DNA of 64,000 nucleotides, from the NCBI RefSeq assembly GCF_003711515.1, contig NW_021167085.1:1032575-1096574 (forward strand). The letters are read 5' to 3'. Origin of the DNA: Sodiomyces alkalinus F11. Lineage: Eukaryota; Ascomycota; Sordariomycetes; Glomerellales; Plectosphaerellaceae. Under the pieces are notes generated by a model, which worked only from the letters and a program-made list of their open reading frames with translations, did no database searches and was not told the origin of the DNA. The position numbers and the translations under genes are program-made. This document shows positions 20,404-31,880 of this stretch, piece by piece; position 1 is the stretch's first letter, and each line of letters opens with the position of its first letter.

Positions 20404-22743
20404 GATTGCACTCCTCCGAAAGGTTATGTGTAAATATCGGGTGGGTAGAACTGGGGATCTGATCGTCGGGATGGGTTCGCTAAAGAAGCGAGGTTAAAAA
20501 AAAATCTATAAAGAAAAACCCCCCAACGCCTCAATTATGACCTCAGGTCCGATAAAGGAGGGGTAGTGAGGAAAGGAGGGGCAGAGGCCGGCAAGCTCAG
20601 GCCACTTGCTCAACAAACCTTGGAATTGGGTTAGTGGGGGTGGCGGCGTCCACGCCACAACTTGAAGGGGCCCCCTCATGTTTCGCTTCTTTCCATTGGG
20701 CATTGGTGCGGATAGTGGCTTGTAATGCGGCTAGAGTCCGAGTTGATACACTGTGTAATGGCGCGGCGCATATTAAGGTAGAGTTCAGAAGGTACCGTAA
20801 TTAATATACGGTATACCCGAGGCTCAGGGTACGGCACGAAGGTATTCGTACACCTAAGGTAGGTAGGTAGATACCTTGTCCATCCTGTCATGCTTCCGCA
20901 CATCCCAGAGTAAGAACTACGTAACTCAGTATTAGCCATCCCTGGGATGGCATTTTACCCTTCCAAAAGACAACAGCCGTCGATATCTTCGACGAACGAC
21001 TGCCAAAGTCGGTGCGCCCGCCACATGGTTCATCCAGGACGTACCAAGGGCAACGTTTAGGGAAAAGTCGAGCAGTGCGCAGGGGTTATAACGGATTCTG
21101 TTTTGCACAAATAAGTAATCACCGAAGACGACCATTGGTTTCCTCAACGATATGGGTACTTATATGAACTACACTCGTATTGTTATTAACAGACTACTAA
21201 TAAATACGGTGTTCGTTTCTCGCGTGTTAGATTAGGCACAAGTATTCGCAGTCAAATATTGCTCGATATCGCTCTATGCCGGCCAAAGTGTAAGCAGAAG
21301 GATCAACGCAGCGCTGGGTTATCCGAGTTAGTCCCATATCAATTCCCTTGGTAGCGCTTTTATTGGTCCTCTCTCCCCCCCTTGGATAGGTATCCTACTA
21401 GGCAGATTCTGGTATGGAAGCCTCGAGTATGTCGGCCAAAAATGACGATCAGTACGATATATCGTCGCACCGAGTCGCCCACTTTCGGACGTGCCATGAT
21501 ACGAAACTTCTTCAGAAATACGTGATGGTGTATCGTAAGTTGTATTTCCCACAGACGAAGGCCGCGTGTTCCCAGTTTCAATTTAAGCCCATGCGGTACG
21601 GAGTACAAGTTCGAATAGACAGCATACGACCCACGACGACGCGACCCACTATTACCACACACGAAAGGAAGTCAACATAGGTAGACAAATCGTAGGTACC
21701 TTATTAGGTATGTTTCGAAGAAGACTTCACACCCCGTACTGGCTAACTAAGGTACCTAGCCACCTTAGGACAGCTCGGTCAAAAAAAAATCATCCTAGCC
21801 AGAAGTCGTAGCCTTCGTATTTCGGGAATTTTGTGGCGGTGAATATTATATTCCCTCTCACTATGCCCTAGGTACCTTTCAGGTAATTAGAGTAATATCG
21901 ACTCCTCTCGAGAATCAGATTCTACGATGTACGGCGTATTTCGTACTTCCCTCGCTCTCATTGGCAGAGTCCTTCGACTCGTCCAGAGACGACCCTAAAT
22001 CGCGTGGACAGAAACATGACGAATGGTCATAGGTACTAGTACATAAACTCGGCTCGTGCTTACATACTCCATCAAGGAAACATCATCTAACGCCGAGTAC
22101 CGAAGACTTACGATCACGACAGGTCACACCTAAGGTAAGGTACCTACGAATAGGTACTCTAGGGCATAACCAACAAGGGTCCATTGAGAGACTTCCGCCC
22201 CGCCTTTGACCTGGCCATCCGGGTCCTCAGCATCACCGGTCCAGCCTCTATTTTTTGCAGTTACAGTTGCAAGTGCTGACCCGACGACGCACGTTGGAAA
22301 GCGCAGAGCGCAGAGCGCAAAACGCCCTCTCGCCTTCCATTACCAGTAGGCAATTCTCATCCGTCTTCTTTTCCGGAATGCCTGCTGACCCTTCGCCTCA
22401 GGTGGGCGCGAATAGAGGGGCAGTGAATATCGAACGTTGGCTGCGCATCTCCCCTTCCATCGTCCATCAATCCATCAATCCATCACCACTCATTCCCCTT
22501 CTCATAACTCTCCCCACTGTTCTGTTTTTGGCAATCCCTCTGCGAGAGTGTGGTCGGAGGCTGAACGGCACTTTCCTTCCGTCTTGCTTCTCCCGATAGA
22601 CTGCCCCCTTCTCCCACTTCCTTCCTGCTCTGCAACCCACCCTCACTGTTCGTCCATCACAGTTAACCTACATGGCCGTCTTCTAAATTGCCTCTTCATA
22701 ATCCTCGTCCTCCTTTCGTTGCGACTCTCTTTCAGTCGGTCTA
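20404..22743. promoter_or_regulatory. Long divergent intergenic region ade16/17 to zap1-like
   Basis: 2.3 kb between two divergent starts. The centre (20830-22160) is dotted with TAGGTA/ACCTAAGGT words (20850-20875, 21690-21780, 21868-21890, 22128-22160). 22440-22743 is a CT-rich leader with CCATCAAT repeats (22461-22485) that probably is the 5' UTR of the zinc-finger gene. An upstream ATG at 22378 lies in this presumed leader. No protein gene recognised. Confidence 0.5.
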
Positions 22744-24904
22744 ATGTCTTCAACTCAGCGTGCCCTGTCATCTGCAGCGCCGCCATCTCATGACCACAAC
22801 GGATTTCCAAATTCCGATTTCGAACCCGATTTCTTCAACGTGGATTGTAGTCCGCTCAGCCCAGGAGACAACATGCAAGAATACGACCATTTTTCTCATG
22901 ACGACATGGCTCACCAAGGCTATTCAGGTCCTCCTTCAGCTTTCCAGCTCCATCAGGGCTCATCCTCTTTCCCTTCTTCCAATCACCAGATGAATTCCTC
23001 CCAGTCGGGCCACGTTTCCATGCGGAACTCAAATTGCATGGCATTCTACTACGATGACCCCAACGCGAATCCGCAAGCTTTCACCAGCCAGTGTGACGCC
23101 GACAGAGAAAGCTGGGATTGCAAAGTCAATTGTCCCGAGTGCCGTGGATGCGACAGCTCCACCCCGGGACCGGTCTGCAGCGACACCGACTGCCCTTCTT
23201 CGCCATGTGATGAAAATCAATGCGATCCCTATACACGTTGCAGTGGTGTCGATTGCGTGCCCGAGGATGAAGACGAAGACGAAGACGAGCTACCCCCTCC
23301 TGAATTGCAAGAGGCTGCTGTGGCCCTGAACACTCTCCACAACGACCCGGGATATCAAGCGCCACTCCAGCCACAGCTGCAAAACGCTGTCCAGCACAAC
23401 ACGCAATCATCCACCCTGAGGCCTGGCCAGTTCGCTTCTCGAGAGACTCCCGGGCATGGTTCCGGTGCGCCACTGTCTGCCCAGCATGCGACGGGCGGGC
23501 AGGCCTTTTCCAACTCAACATCGCACACCGCCGCGCCCGTCGGAACGGGGATGGTGACCACTTCACTGCCCGGGGATTTTCAGCAGGTAGAGGCTTTCCA
23601 GCATCTCTGGCAGCAGCACGACCCGAACCAGCCGCATTCCCAGTGCGCAGAGCCGTGTCTTTTTAACAGCTACAGCGCGTCCCTTCGGTGTCCCATGCCG
23701 CAGTTCGCACACGCGCAGTCAAACGCGGAGAGTTTCTGTCAGCCGGCAATCAGTAACCCTGGCTACAACGTCCCATGTGGTGACGTGTTTCCGTCTGCCT
23801 GGGAGTGGGTGAACCACTTCAACGAGCAGCATCGAAACGCCCACAATGCCGACTGCCTTCAAGCTTTCTTTCCGCAATCCTTCCCTCAAAATTATGTCAA
23901 CTTCGGAAATTCTGGCCTAGGCAATGGCTATCAGCATAGTACTCACATGCCCCGCTTGGAGCAAGCCGAACAACCAGTGCGGAGATCGTCGTCTACTTCG
24001 ACCGGGTCAGCAACCAACACGAGCGAGGACGTCAACCAACGTTCGTCGAATACTCCAGCCACGGATGATTCTGTACACACATTGGAGGGCCAGGCCATAT
24101 GCAAGTGGGTACGGGGTGAAGACGGTGGCGTATGCGGGAAGGCTTTCGCGACGGACGACGCGCTCCACGCACATTGCCGACAAGCTCATATAGTGCCCCT
24201 CGACAAGGATGGCGATGGTTTCTCTTGCCTGTGGGAAAAATGCAACCGAAAACACAAGCCACATGGCAAGGGCAAGTTTGGCCAGAAGAGCAAGCTCGAG
24301 AGACATCTACAGACCCACACTGGGTGTGAGTGCCGCCCCCCTCAAACCACGTTTCTCATCCTCTCTCTTTCTCTCCCCTCGTTTCCCCCCTCCTTCGCTG
24401 ACAAGGAAAGTAGATAAACCTGTTGAGTGTCCCTATTGCGGCGTAAAGCTTTCAGCCAAGCAATCTCTGGAGCAGCATATTCGGATCCATACAGGCGAGA
24501 CGCCGTGGCCCTGTTCGATATGCAACGCACAGTTCAAGCAGCAGAGTGCACTTAGTAAGCTCCCCCCTCCTAACCTCCTCTCCTATACTCTAAGCGCTAT
24601 GGCGCAAGGCCTCGCCGCCTAACACTACACAGCTATGCACATGCGCACTCATAATGGCGAGAAACCCCTTCAATGCGAGATATGCAACAAGGCTTTTAGC
24701 GAGTCGTCCAATCTGTCAAAGCACCGGAAGACGCACAAGGTTAGAGGAGACCACGTGTGCCCGCTCTGCGACAAGGATTTTCACAGGCCCGACCAGATGC
24801 GCCGACATCTTCGGAGTCACGACGACAAAATGAGTGATCAAGAGCGGGCTATGTTACCGCTGCAGGTCTCGTCGATGTTGCTATGGGCAAAACGCGGCTT
24901 GTAA
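22744..24904 (+). CDS. Zap1/ZafA-like C2H2 zinc-finger transcription factor
   Basis: Three exons: 22744-24325, 24411-24554, 24633-24904; 665 residues. The N-terminal two-thirds is Ser/Gln/Pro-rich, with a cysteine-rich patch around residues 117-175 (C-P-E-C-R-G-C then C-S-D-T-D-C, C-D-E-N-Q-C-D), followed by an acidic D-E run. The C-terminus has six C2H2 units, two atypical then four tandem. The last block, G-E-K-P-L-Q-C-E-I-C followed by E-S-S-N-L-S-K-H, closely matches the end of the yeast Zap1 finger array, preceded as in Zap1 by K-S-K-L-E-R-H-L. Zap1/ZafA activates zinc-uptake genes under zinc limitation; the Cys-rich patch could be a zinc-sensing domain (inference). The first donor (24326) was picked as GTGAGT with phase 1. 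Orthology is likely but not tested. Confidence 0.75.
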
Positions 24905-26182
24905 GGGATGTTTCGTTTGAAAGACTTCATATCGATCACATCACGATCACCATGCAGACTTACATTTAGCTCATGGGAAACCCCGGAGTCCTATGGTATA
25001 TCAGAGCATAGCCTATGATGGCAATTCATGATGAGGCGAGCGGTCGGCATTTTGATATTTTACCCGCCCGTTGAGCATGGCGTTGGGTGACTGGTTGACG
25101 GAACTAGTGCAATTGGGATAGGAGTCTTTAAAAACAAGGTACACCAAACCATCGAGAAGGCATTGTTAGAGACCGTTTAAGCTAGACATATGCCTTGGCT
25201 GCCACGAAATACATTTCTCGGTATTACCGTTGAGTCTCCCCATGGTGAACTTGGTAATTTTACATCGTCAACAACACTTTCTTCCTCAACCATTCTGAGC
25301 TAAAAACATTATGCGAAAGCCGCCTTGCGTGGATCGCTTCTCTTCAACTTCGCGCGGACGAAACAGTAAAACGAATAGTATTTGTCTTCTGGTCTCCCTT
25401 TACGGGCCGCTTATCACAGAGTCCCTGCATTTACTTGGCAGCTCTTATAGCTAGGTCACGAGCATGTCCAAAGTGTTCGCGGATGGCAGGGTGGCCACTG
25501 TGCACGAGAGCAGGGCGCTCTGATTCACTCCTTTGCCTACCTAGCTAGAATTCAGCAATTGTGGAAAGCGACCAACCTGACAAATCGACAGCCTTCATTC
25601 CTACCGATCATCAAATGGTTGAGGTCAAGCGCCAGTTTCGACTCACCCGGGATGTCGAGGCAGTTTCCGGGGGTGTGTAGGTTCACTCTCCGGATTTTAT
25701 GGTCCAGAGGACATAGTAACTTTGATCATGCACGATGCACTCGTTTCCAGTGACCAGCCTTGTACCAGCGACAACGGGTTTGAGTCCCCTCAGTGTTTGG
25801 GACCTAGCGGACCGTCGTCTCCAAGAAGATCTTACATCAGAGCCACTACCTCCCCCAACTTCCGGTATCACGGGCACTCGGGCAGTATTGTCCACGAAAC
25901 TCGGCCGGTCAAACACCGGGTTTGAATGTGATTCAGAGCGTCTTATTGGCTCTATGTGATGGTGGTAGCTACCTTTTGCTACCAGTCCCAGACCAGCGAG
26001 GCCCGAGACAATGTATTTTTTGAGTCCAGACCCCTCGAGAATCCTATGCGCGTTAATTGGAATAACAAAGCATTTCCTCTGAACCATGCGATGCATCGAG
26101 AAATCGGAGTCCACCCATTTGCCAAACGTACGCCGTCCATTTGCCTTCCCCAGCTCCTTAGTTACCGAAAGAGGCGTCCAAA
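24905..26182. other. Intergenic between convergent genes
   Basis: 1.3 kb between the zinc-finger gene and rpl35, both ending here. A 184-codon minus-strand frame (25683-26237) overlaps the rpl35 3' end but has no recognisable domain. The word GGGTTTGAGTCCC at 25778-25790 resembles a tRNA T-arm but lacks the invariant TTC and I found no cloverleaf. Confidence 0.45.
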
Positions 26183-26931
26183 TCAAGCAGCCTAAATAGC
26201 TTTCAGTCAGCAATCCCGCTATCGTCTTCCCTCCCAAAACTCTTCAAGTCTTCAAACGATCGTCGCTTACCTTGACAGCGTACTTGCGCTGGGGGAAGTG
26301 CTGGGTCCGCTTGCGCTGCTTTTCTGTGACCCTCTCCGCATCGTGCTTGGACAACCGGCGACGGATGGCACGGGTCTGCTTCGGGCGGAGGTCGAGAGGC
26401 GCGTACTTCTTGTTCTTGTAGAACAGGCGGAGCTGATGTCGTTGCTTGGCGTTGATCACGGTGAGAACGCGGGCGATCGACTTGCGGATGTCGGTGCTGC
26501 CAAATTCGATAACCCGTCAGCAAAGAAAAAGGCCTCCCCTAGCCATTTCCATCCTTCCCATTCCCATCATCATTCGGCCAGTAGTGGGGACGGTGTTCGT
26601 GGTGCGTACATTCTGTTAAGCTTGGTGCCCGACGAAGTGATCTTCTGGATGCGAAGCTGGCCGAGTTCGGTCTTGAGTTCGCCGAGTTGCTTGGTCAACT
26701 CATCCTTGTTCTTCCCCCACAGCTGGACGGCCTTAACCTTGGGTGTCGACTGGTACATATCGTTAGCGACGACGTTCGATCAAGTCCTTGGGTGACATCG
26801 ACGATTGCAGGGACGTTATCGGAACGGGGGATGTTGGAAATCGGAGGCATGCGCGGGGAAGTGTTCGAGATTTGGTATTGTCCGTCGATTGAACTTCATC
26901 AGTAACAGCAGGAATGGGAGAAACTCACCAT
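26183..26931 (-). CDS. 60S ribosomal protein L35 (uL29)
   Basis: Four minus-strand exons: 26929-26931 (only the ATG), 26610-26749, 26271-26496, 26183-26191 (nine bases, Ala-Ala-stop); 125 residues. The body reads [14 protein letters not shown], then [27 protein letters not shown], and F-P-Q-R-K-Y-A-V-K, all standard L35/uL29 sequence. It sits at the polypeptide exit tunnel of the large subunit, where SRP and nascent-chain factors dock. The first and last junctions were set by family length and phase: ATG followed directly by GTGAGT, and acceptor ATTTAG before GCTGCTTGA. It shares a 378-bp divergent promoter with gos1. Confidence 0.93.
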
Positions 26932-27309
26932 TTTGGCCGGAGAGAACGGATTGATCGCTGGGTGTTTGACGGGGGCTGGGCGGAAGTCTCGTCTTCGTGA
27001 AGTCGAAAAAAGTGTCACGGAGCCAAACTACGAGACGTTTTGGCGAAAACTAGGGCTTGTGGGATTCCTATCTGGAAAAAGTGGAGACGGGTTTTTTCGC
27101 ACCCGCGAAAACTTGGCGGCCGATGATTATCCGGTCTCTGCTCTGAACACGGGATGTTTATGTAATACTAAGTACCACGTACAATATCTCTCTCGGTGCA
27201 CGGTCCACAGGCAGACATCATTCTTTGGACGAGGCTTGCAAGGAAGTAAGAGTGCAGCATCGATCATCTTACCCAAACCTCAAGTCACGGAATCTATCCG
27301 GCGATAGTT
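26932..27309. promoter_or_regulatory. Bidirectional promoter rpl35/gos1
   Basis: 378 bp between divergent starts. No clear TATA box. Co-regulation is not implied by sequence. Confidence 0.45.
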
Positions 27310-28128
27310 ATGGCTGGCAACACAGGGAACTCGGGCTGGACCCAGCTTCGACAACAAGCGCGCACTTTAGAAAGTCAAGTTAGTCGGCGCAGCATATCGT
27401 AAAGCAACATTTCTCGAGACTGACACTCTGGCAGACCGAGACGCTCTTCCATACATATTCCCAGTTCTCGACCGCAGCGAACATCCCGCCCAAGCCGACA
27501 GAGGAAGAACGTTCAACCGAGGCTAAGCTGCAAGAAGTTCTTGACAAGGTTCGCTTTGCGTGGCTCGCGCTCCCTTTGTAGCTATCCTTTGACTAACCGT
27601 GATTCCTGTCAGCGCGAGACTGTCATCACCCAACTAGGTCGTCTCCTCGATTCGGACCCTACTCTCACCTCTTCCGCTCTCAAGCAAAACAACCTTTCCC
27701 TCCTCCGCGAGAAACTCGCCGAACACAGGCGCGACCTATCCCGCTTGCGCACTGCCCTCTCCCAGGCTCGCGATCGCGCCAACCTGCTCTCCAATGTCCG
27801 CTCCGACATCGATGAGTACCGATCCCAACAGCAACTGCAGAACCCCGAGGCTGCCGAGGCGGACTACATGCTCGGCGAACGTGCGCGCATTGACAACAGC
27901 CACAATATGGCCGACAGCGTGCTGAGCCAAGCATACGCCGTCCAGGACAGCTTCAACCTCCAGCGCGAGACGCTCGCCAGCATCAACCGCCGCATCACCC
28001 TTGCTGCCAGCCAAGTGCCGGGCATCAACTCGATCATCGGAAGAATATCCGCCAAGAAGCGGCGGGACGGCATTATCATGGGCACGTTCATTGCCTTTTG
28101 CTTCCTTCTCTTTTGGTGGTTTCTATAA
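27310..28128 (+). CDS. Golgi SNARE Gos1 (GOSR1/GS28 family)
   Basis: Three exons: 27310-27378, 27435-27548, 27613-28128; 232 residues. The N-terminus (S-G-W-T-Q-L-R-Q-Q-A-R) starts an Habc-type helical bundle. The SNARE helix precedes the tail, with M-L-G-E-R-A-R-I-D-N-S-H-N, L-S-Q-A-Y-A-V-Q-D-S-F and the zero-layer glutamine within it. The protein ends in a tail anchor of about 17 hydrophobic residues (I-I-M-G-T-F-I-A-F-C-F-L-L-F-W-W-F-L) after K-K-R-R-D. Known role: a Qb-SNARE in intra-Golgi and retrograde transport, pairing with Sed5, Ykt6 and Sft1. Exon phases are 0/0, and both introns carry CTGAC/CTAAC branch points. Confidence 0.92.
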
Positions 28129-28425
28129 TGTGGCACAGCGATTGACTCTCTTTACCTTCTTTGTTACCCTTTGGACCGGCTATGGATTGAATGACGCAAG
28201 GTTTTCTTCTCACTATGGTATTTGGCTAGCGAGGGAACTAAACCAGCATGGATGCGAGGGCGTTTGGGAGATCGTTTTTAATTAAGCAAGACGGGGTGTC
28301 TGCATCGGGTATGCTGCCCCCTGATTTTAATGTACAGGCATATTACACGGGTATCTATCTCCAATTTATCTGCGGGCTGATGACAGCTGCCTGATAGCTT
28401 GCCAGAAGATAATTTGGCCTCCGTT

Positions 28426-29531
28426 TCAGCCTCGGGATCGCTCTTTATTCGGAGAATTTAATGCGCGAATGTCCTTCAAATCCTTCTCGTACTCGTCGAG
28501 CACTATTTTCGCGCTTTTTACCAGACTCTCACACTCGTCCGGCCGGCTATTGGCACTGGCGGCCCATCGTATCCTGCACAGGTGGTCCACGAGGTAGACG
28601 TATCCCACCTTGCTGTTGAGCAAGCCGATCGACTCACGAATTTCATCCGAGATCTTGGACTTGACGATGAAGTACTTCCCCCAGTTCTCCTCCCCAACCT
28701 GGCGTCTGAGGCTCCCCGCAAACAGTCGCACCAGCCACGCCTTGGCTCTGTTATCCTCGAGGTTGAGCTGAACAGTCTGCAGGGCGTTTGGGTTGGAAGC
28801 CATAAGCTCGTGCAGGGCCGGGTTGTGCGTCTTGGAGATGAAGGTCCCGGCCTGGTCTTCGGCCCACTTGCCGTTGTACATGGCGACAACGGACGTCTTG
28901 CCGTGCAGGACGTTGGTGGTGTCGCGGAAGTTGCCCTTGTCGCCCTTGAGAAGCGTGTCGCCCACGAAGTTGGGAAAGAACAGAGACACGTCGGAGCGGA
29001 AGGGCCGTGGCGGGGCGAGGAAGGATTTGCCTTCATGGAATTGCAGGTTTGTCCAATCGCGGAAATAGGGGCGGGAGATTTGATCTTTTCTGTTCCAAAG
29101 GGGAAAGACGGCGTTAGCTGGGAGCGGGAACGGCACACGAGAGGAACAAGGGAGGCATCGTACAGCTGCTTGCGGCGAGCGAGATGCTTCTCGTAGTTGA
29201 CAAAGTCATCCCGTCTTTGCTGGAGGGTCCTGGGGTCGATGCCCGTATTGTCGTGAGGATGAGGCGGTTTCTGCATGCCAATGGGGCGAGGGATGATTTC
29301 AGGGGTAAACTTGTCGACTCGTCGTCCGTACGACCTCGGCGCTTGAATGGCAGCGGCGGGCATCTCCTGCGGGAGGCTTTTTGGCACCTTGGACGCGGCT
29401 TCAGGAGGGGCCGGGGCAGCTGGCGGTTGCTTCTCGGCCGCCAGGCGCCGGGACGACACGCTCATAAAGCGTCGCCATTGGCAGAAAGAACAGGCAAACC
29501 TCCTGCTTTGGGTCCCTAGCCTCAACGACAT
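28426..29531 (-). CDS. Mitochondrial F1Fo-ATPase assembly factor Atp10
   Basis: Two minus-strand exons, 29164-29531 and 28426-29089; 343 residues. The first ~35 residues are Arg/Ser-rich with few acids (mitochondrial presequence), followed by a Pro/Ala-rich linker. The ATP10 domain starts at R-P-Y-F-R-D-W and includes L-F-F-P-N-F-V-G-D-T-L, T-S-V-V-A-M-Y-N-G-K-W-A-E-D-Q, and near the end G-Y-V-Y-L-V-D-H-L-C-R-I-R-W. In yeast Atp10 binds newly made Atp6 and assists its assembly into the Fo sector in the inner membrane. The joined codon CT|A gives R-K-Q-L-K-D-Q. The 297 bp to gos1 (28129-28425) are shared 3' flank with no gene. Confidence 0.92.
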
Positions 29532-30253
29532 GATTGAATAGATCGGGCTGTAGATCGGGCTAGGTGTTCATAGCGAAACGGGTTGCCAATTGGTAAACGG
29601 TAGATCTGACCAAGACCGATGGATGCGACGGGGTGGATCCACGAAATTTTGGCTTTCCGGCTCAATCTGCTAAGGCGTACCGTACCATTGTTATCAAAGG
29701 ACATTATCAGATGCCGTATCAGGTGTCTGTACATTGTGCCCATGGGGCAACAGTGTGGATCATCCCTACGGTTCGTATATATGTACTTTATTAATCCATC
29801 TTCTCGTATATATGACCGATTAAGTCTAGCACGAACAGCATGGAGGCGCATTTTGGGAACTGTCGTGCAGGTCGCGATTCTGATTAGGTTGTACTTTGCA
29901 GTACATTGCGTTCAAGTGAGCACCGTACGTGTAGTAGCTGTTCCTGGGGTTCGTGGATTCCCAATGGCTGCGAAACTTGTGGGGTTAAGCCGAGCGAACC
30001 CCCACAGTTTTAATCCAGCAGGGCATCCTTAAGCCGTAGTTGGAAGGCACAATTATGTCATCAGCCATATCAGCGGGGACGAGACACCAGAACAACACCG
30101 CGAATAGCCGAGTTGATGGTCTCCTCGAGGAGCCGACTGCTCGACCGAAGGACTATCCCTTTCGCTTCGCACATTTCCAAGAATTTCTGTCTTTTTTCCT
30201 ATCATGTCAATATCACGAACGCAGCTTTAAGAGAAGGACAATTGATCATTGAG
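29532..30253. promoter_or_regulatory. Divergent intergenic region atp10/BCKDH-E2
   Basis: 722 bp between divergent starts of two mitochondrial genes. No protein-like frame convinces. An in-frame region upstream of 30254 lacks a better start. Confidence 0.45.
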
Positions 30254-31880
30254 ATGTTCTTGAGACAAAGTTCCCGCTCGTTGAGGCAAGCCTCCAGATG
30301 CTTTAGCCGTCCGCCCATCGCAGGGCCAGCAACAGCGGTGTATCCTTCGAGGCGGTTCCACGATACTCGGCCTCTTCTTGTCGTAAAGCCAGTCGTGCTA
30401 GCGGATATCGGCGAAGGTAAATGCTCAAAAGAGAATCACGATCCCGCGATATTTCCAACTCAAGAGTCAACTAACCATTTCCACCCTCGCAGGTATCGTC
30501 GAGTGCGAAGTGATACAATGGTTCGTCGAGCCCGGGGCGCGGGTGGAGGAATTCTCCCCGTTGTGCGAGGTGCAGAGCGACAAGGCTTCCGTCGAGATTA
30601 CGAGCCGTTTCTCTGGCGTCGTCAAGAAATTGTACTACGAGACGGGCGAGATGGCCAAGGTCGGCAAGGCGTTCATTGATATTGACATTGATGGTGACGC
30701 AAAAAAGGAAGACCTAGGCGCTCTTTCTGGTGCGCCGCCCTCGGGCTCGGAAGAATCTCCCCAATCTTCGGCGTTGGACGCCGAAATGACAAGAGCGGAG
30801 GGAATGGCGGAAGCGCCGTCGCAAATAACAAACATGCCCCAACAGTCTCCCGGGGCGGTAGAGGCTTCGAAACCCAAGGGCAAGTGTGCGATGCTGGCAA
30901 CACCGGCCGTGCGGCATCTGATCAAAGAGCTCAGTGTTGATATTGCCGACATCGACGGCACGGGCAAGGACGGGAGGGTTCTAAAGGAGGATATCTACAG
31001 ATATGTCAAACAGAGGGATTTCGGCGCAGCCAATATGGATGCGTCGTCACCGGCACCCCCGCCGGCCCCGCAAGCAGCCCCCGTGTCCCGGCAGGCCCCA
31101 GCATCAACACCCGGTGCGCAGACGGAGACCCGGGTGCCGCTGACCAACACGCAGCTGCAAATGTTCAAGAGCATGACTCGCTCTCTCACTATCCCTCACT
31201 TCCTCTATGCGGACGAGGTCGACTTTTCCAGCTTGGTCGAGCTCCGCACCCGCCTCAATCGCGTCCTGTCTCAGTCCAACCAGCAGCCGCAGACGCCGGA
31301 TGCGCCGCAGGTGGAGAAACTGTCGTACCTACCATTCATCATCAAAGCCGTCTCCATGGCGCTCTATCAGTATCCCATCCTGAACGCCCGGGTTGACGCC
31401 GACCCCGCCAACAGCGACGTGCGGGGCAAGCCTTCCCTCGTGATGAGGAGCCAGCATAACATCGGCGTGGCGATGGACACTCCATCGGGCCTCCTAGTGC
31501 CCGTCATCAAGGATGTCGGGTCGCGCAACATCCTATCCATCGCCGCGGAACTCGCGCGTCTCCAGAAGCTCGCGCACGCGGGGCGCCTGAGCGCAGCGGA
31601 CATGCAGGGCGGGACCGTAACGGTGTCCAATATTGGCAACATCGGCGGCACTTACGTTTCGCCGGTTATCGTGGAGCGAGAGGTGTCCATTTTGGGCATT
31701 GGACGGATGCGCACCGTACCGGCGTTCGACGAGTCGGGGGCCGTGGTAAAGAAACACGTCACCAACTTTAGCTGGAGCGCGGACCACCGGGTCGTGGACG
31801 GAGCGACCATGGCGAGAGCTGCCGAAGTGGTGAGGAGGGTGGTGGAGGAGCCTGACGTCATGGTGATGCATCTTCGGTGA
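30254..31880 (+). CDS. Branched-chain 2-oxoacid dehydrogenase E2 (dihydrolipoyl transacylase)
   Basis: Two exons, 30254-30416 and 30493-31880; 516 residues. The order is: mitochondrial presequence (M-F-L-R-Q-S-S-R-S-L-R); lipoyl domain beginning V-V-L-A-D-I-G-E-G-I-V-E with the lipoylated Lys85 in S-D-K-A-S; linker; E1/E3-binding domain (A-T-P-A-V-R-H-L then D-G-T-G-K-D-G-R-V-L-K-E-D-I); Ala/Pro linker; and the catalytic acyltransferase core with S-A-D-H-R-V-V-D-G, His486 being the active-site base. L-P-F-I-I-K-A and S-A-D-H-R-V are more typical of the branched-chain complex than of pyruvate or oxoglutarate E2. Function: acyl transfer to CoA in valine, leucine and isoleucine breakdown in the matrix. 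Confidence 0.92.

Noticed and set aside
22461..22485. Possible CRISPR-like or tandem repeat (CCATCAAT)
   Set aside because: Three short imperfect copies in a CT-rich fungal leader; a simple microsatellite, and CRISPR arrays are not expected in a eukaryote.
25770..25795. tRNA-like T-arm
   Set aside because: GGGTTTGAGTCCC lacks the invariant TTC of the T-loop and no acceptor, D or anticodon stems could be paired around it.
25683..26237. 184-codon minus frame overlapping the rpl35 3' end
   Set aside because: It overlaps a well-defined terminal exon and intron and has no recognisable domain; most likely chance.
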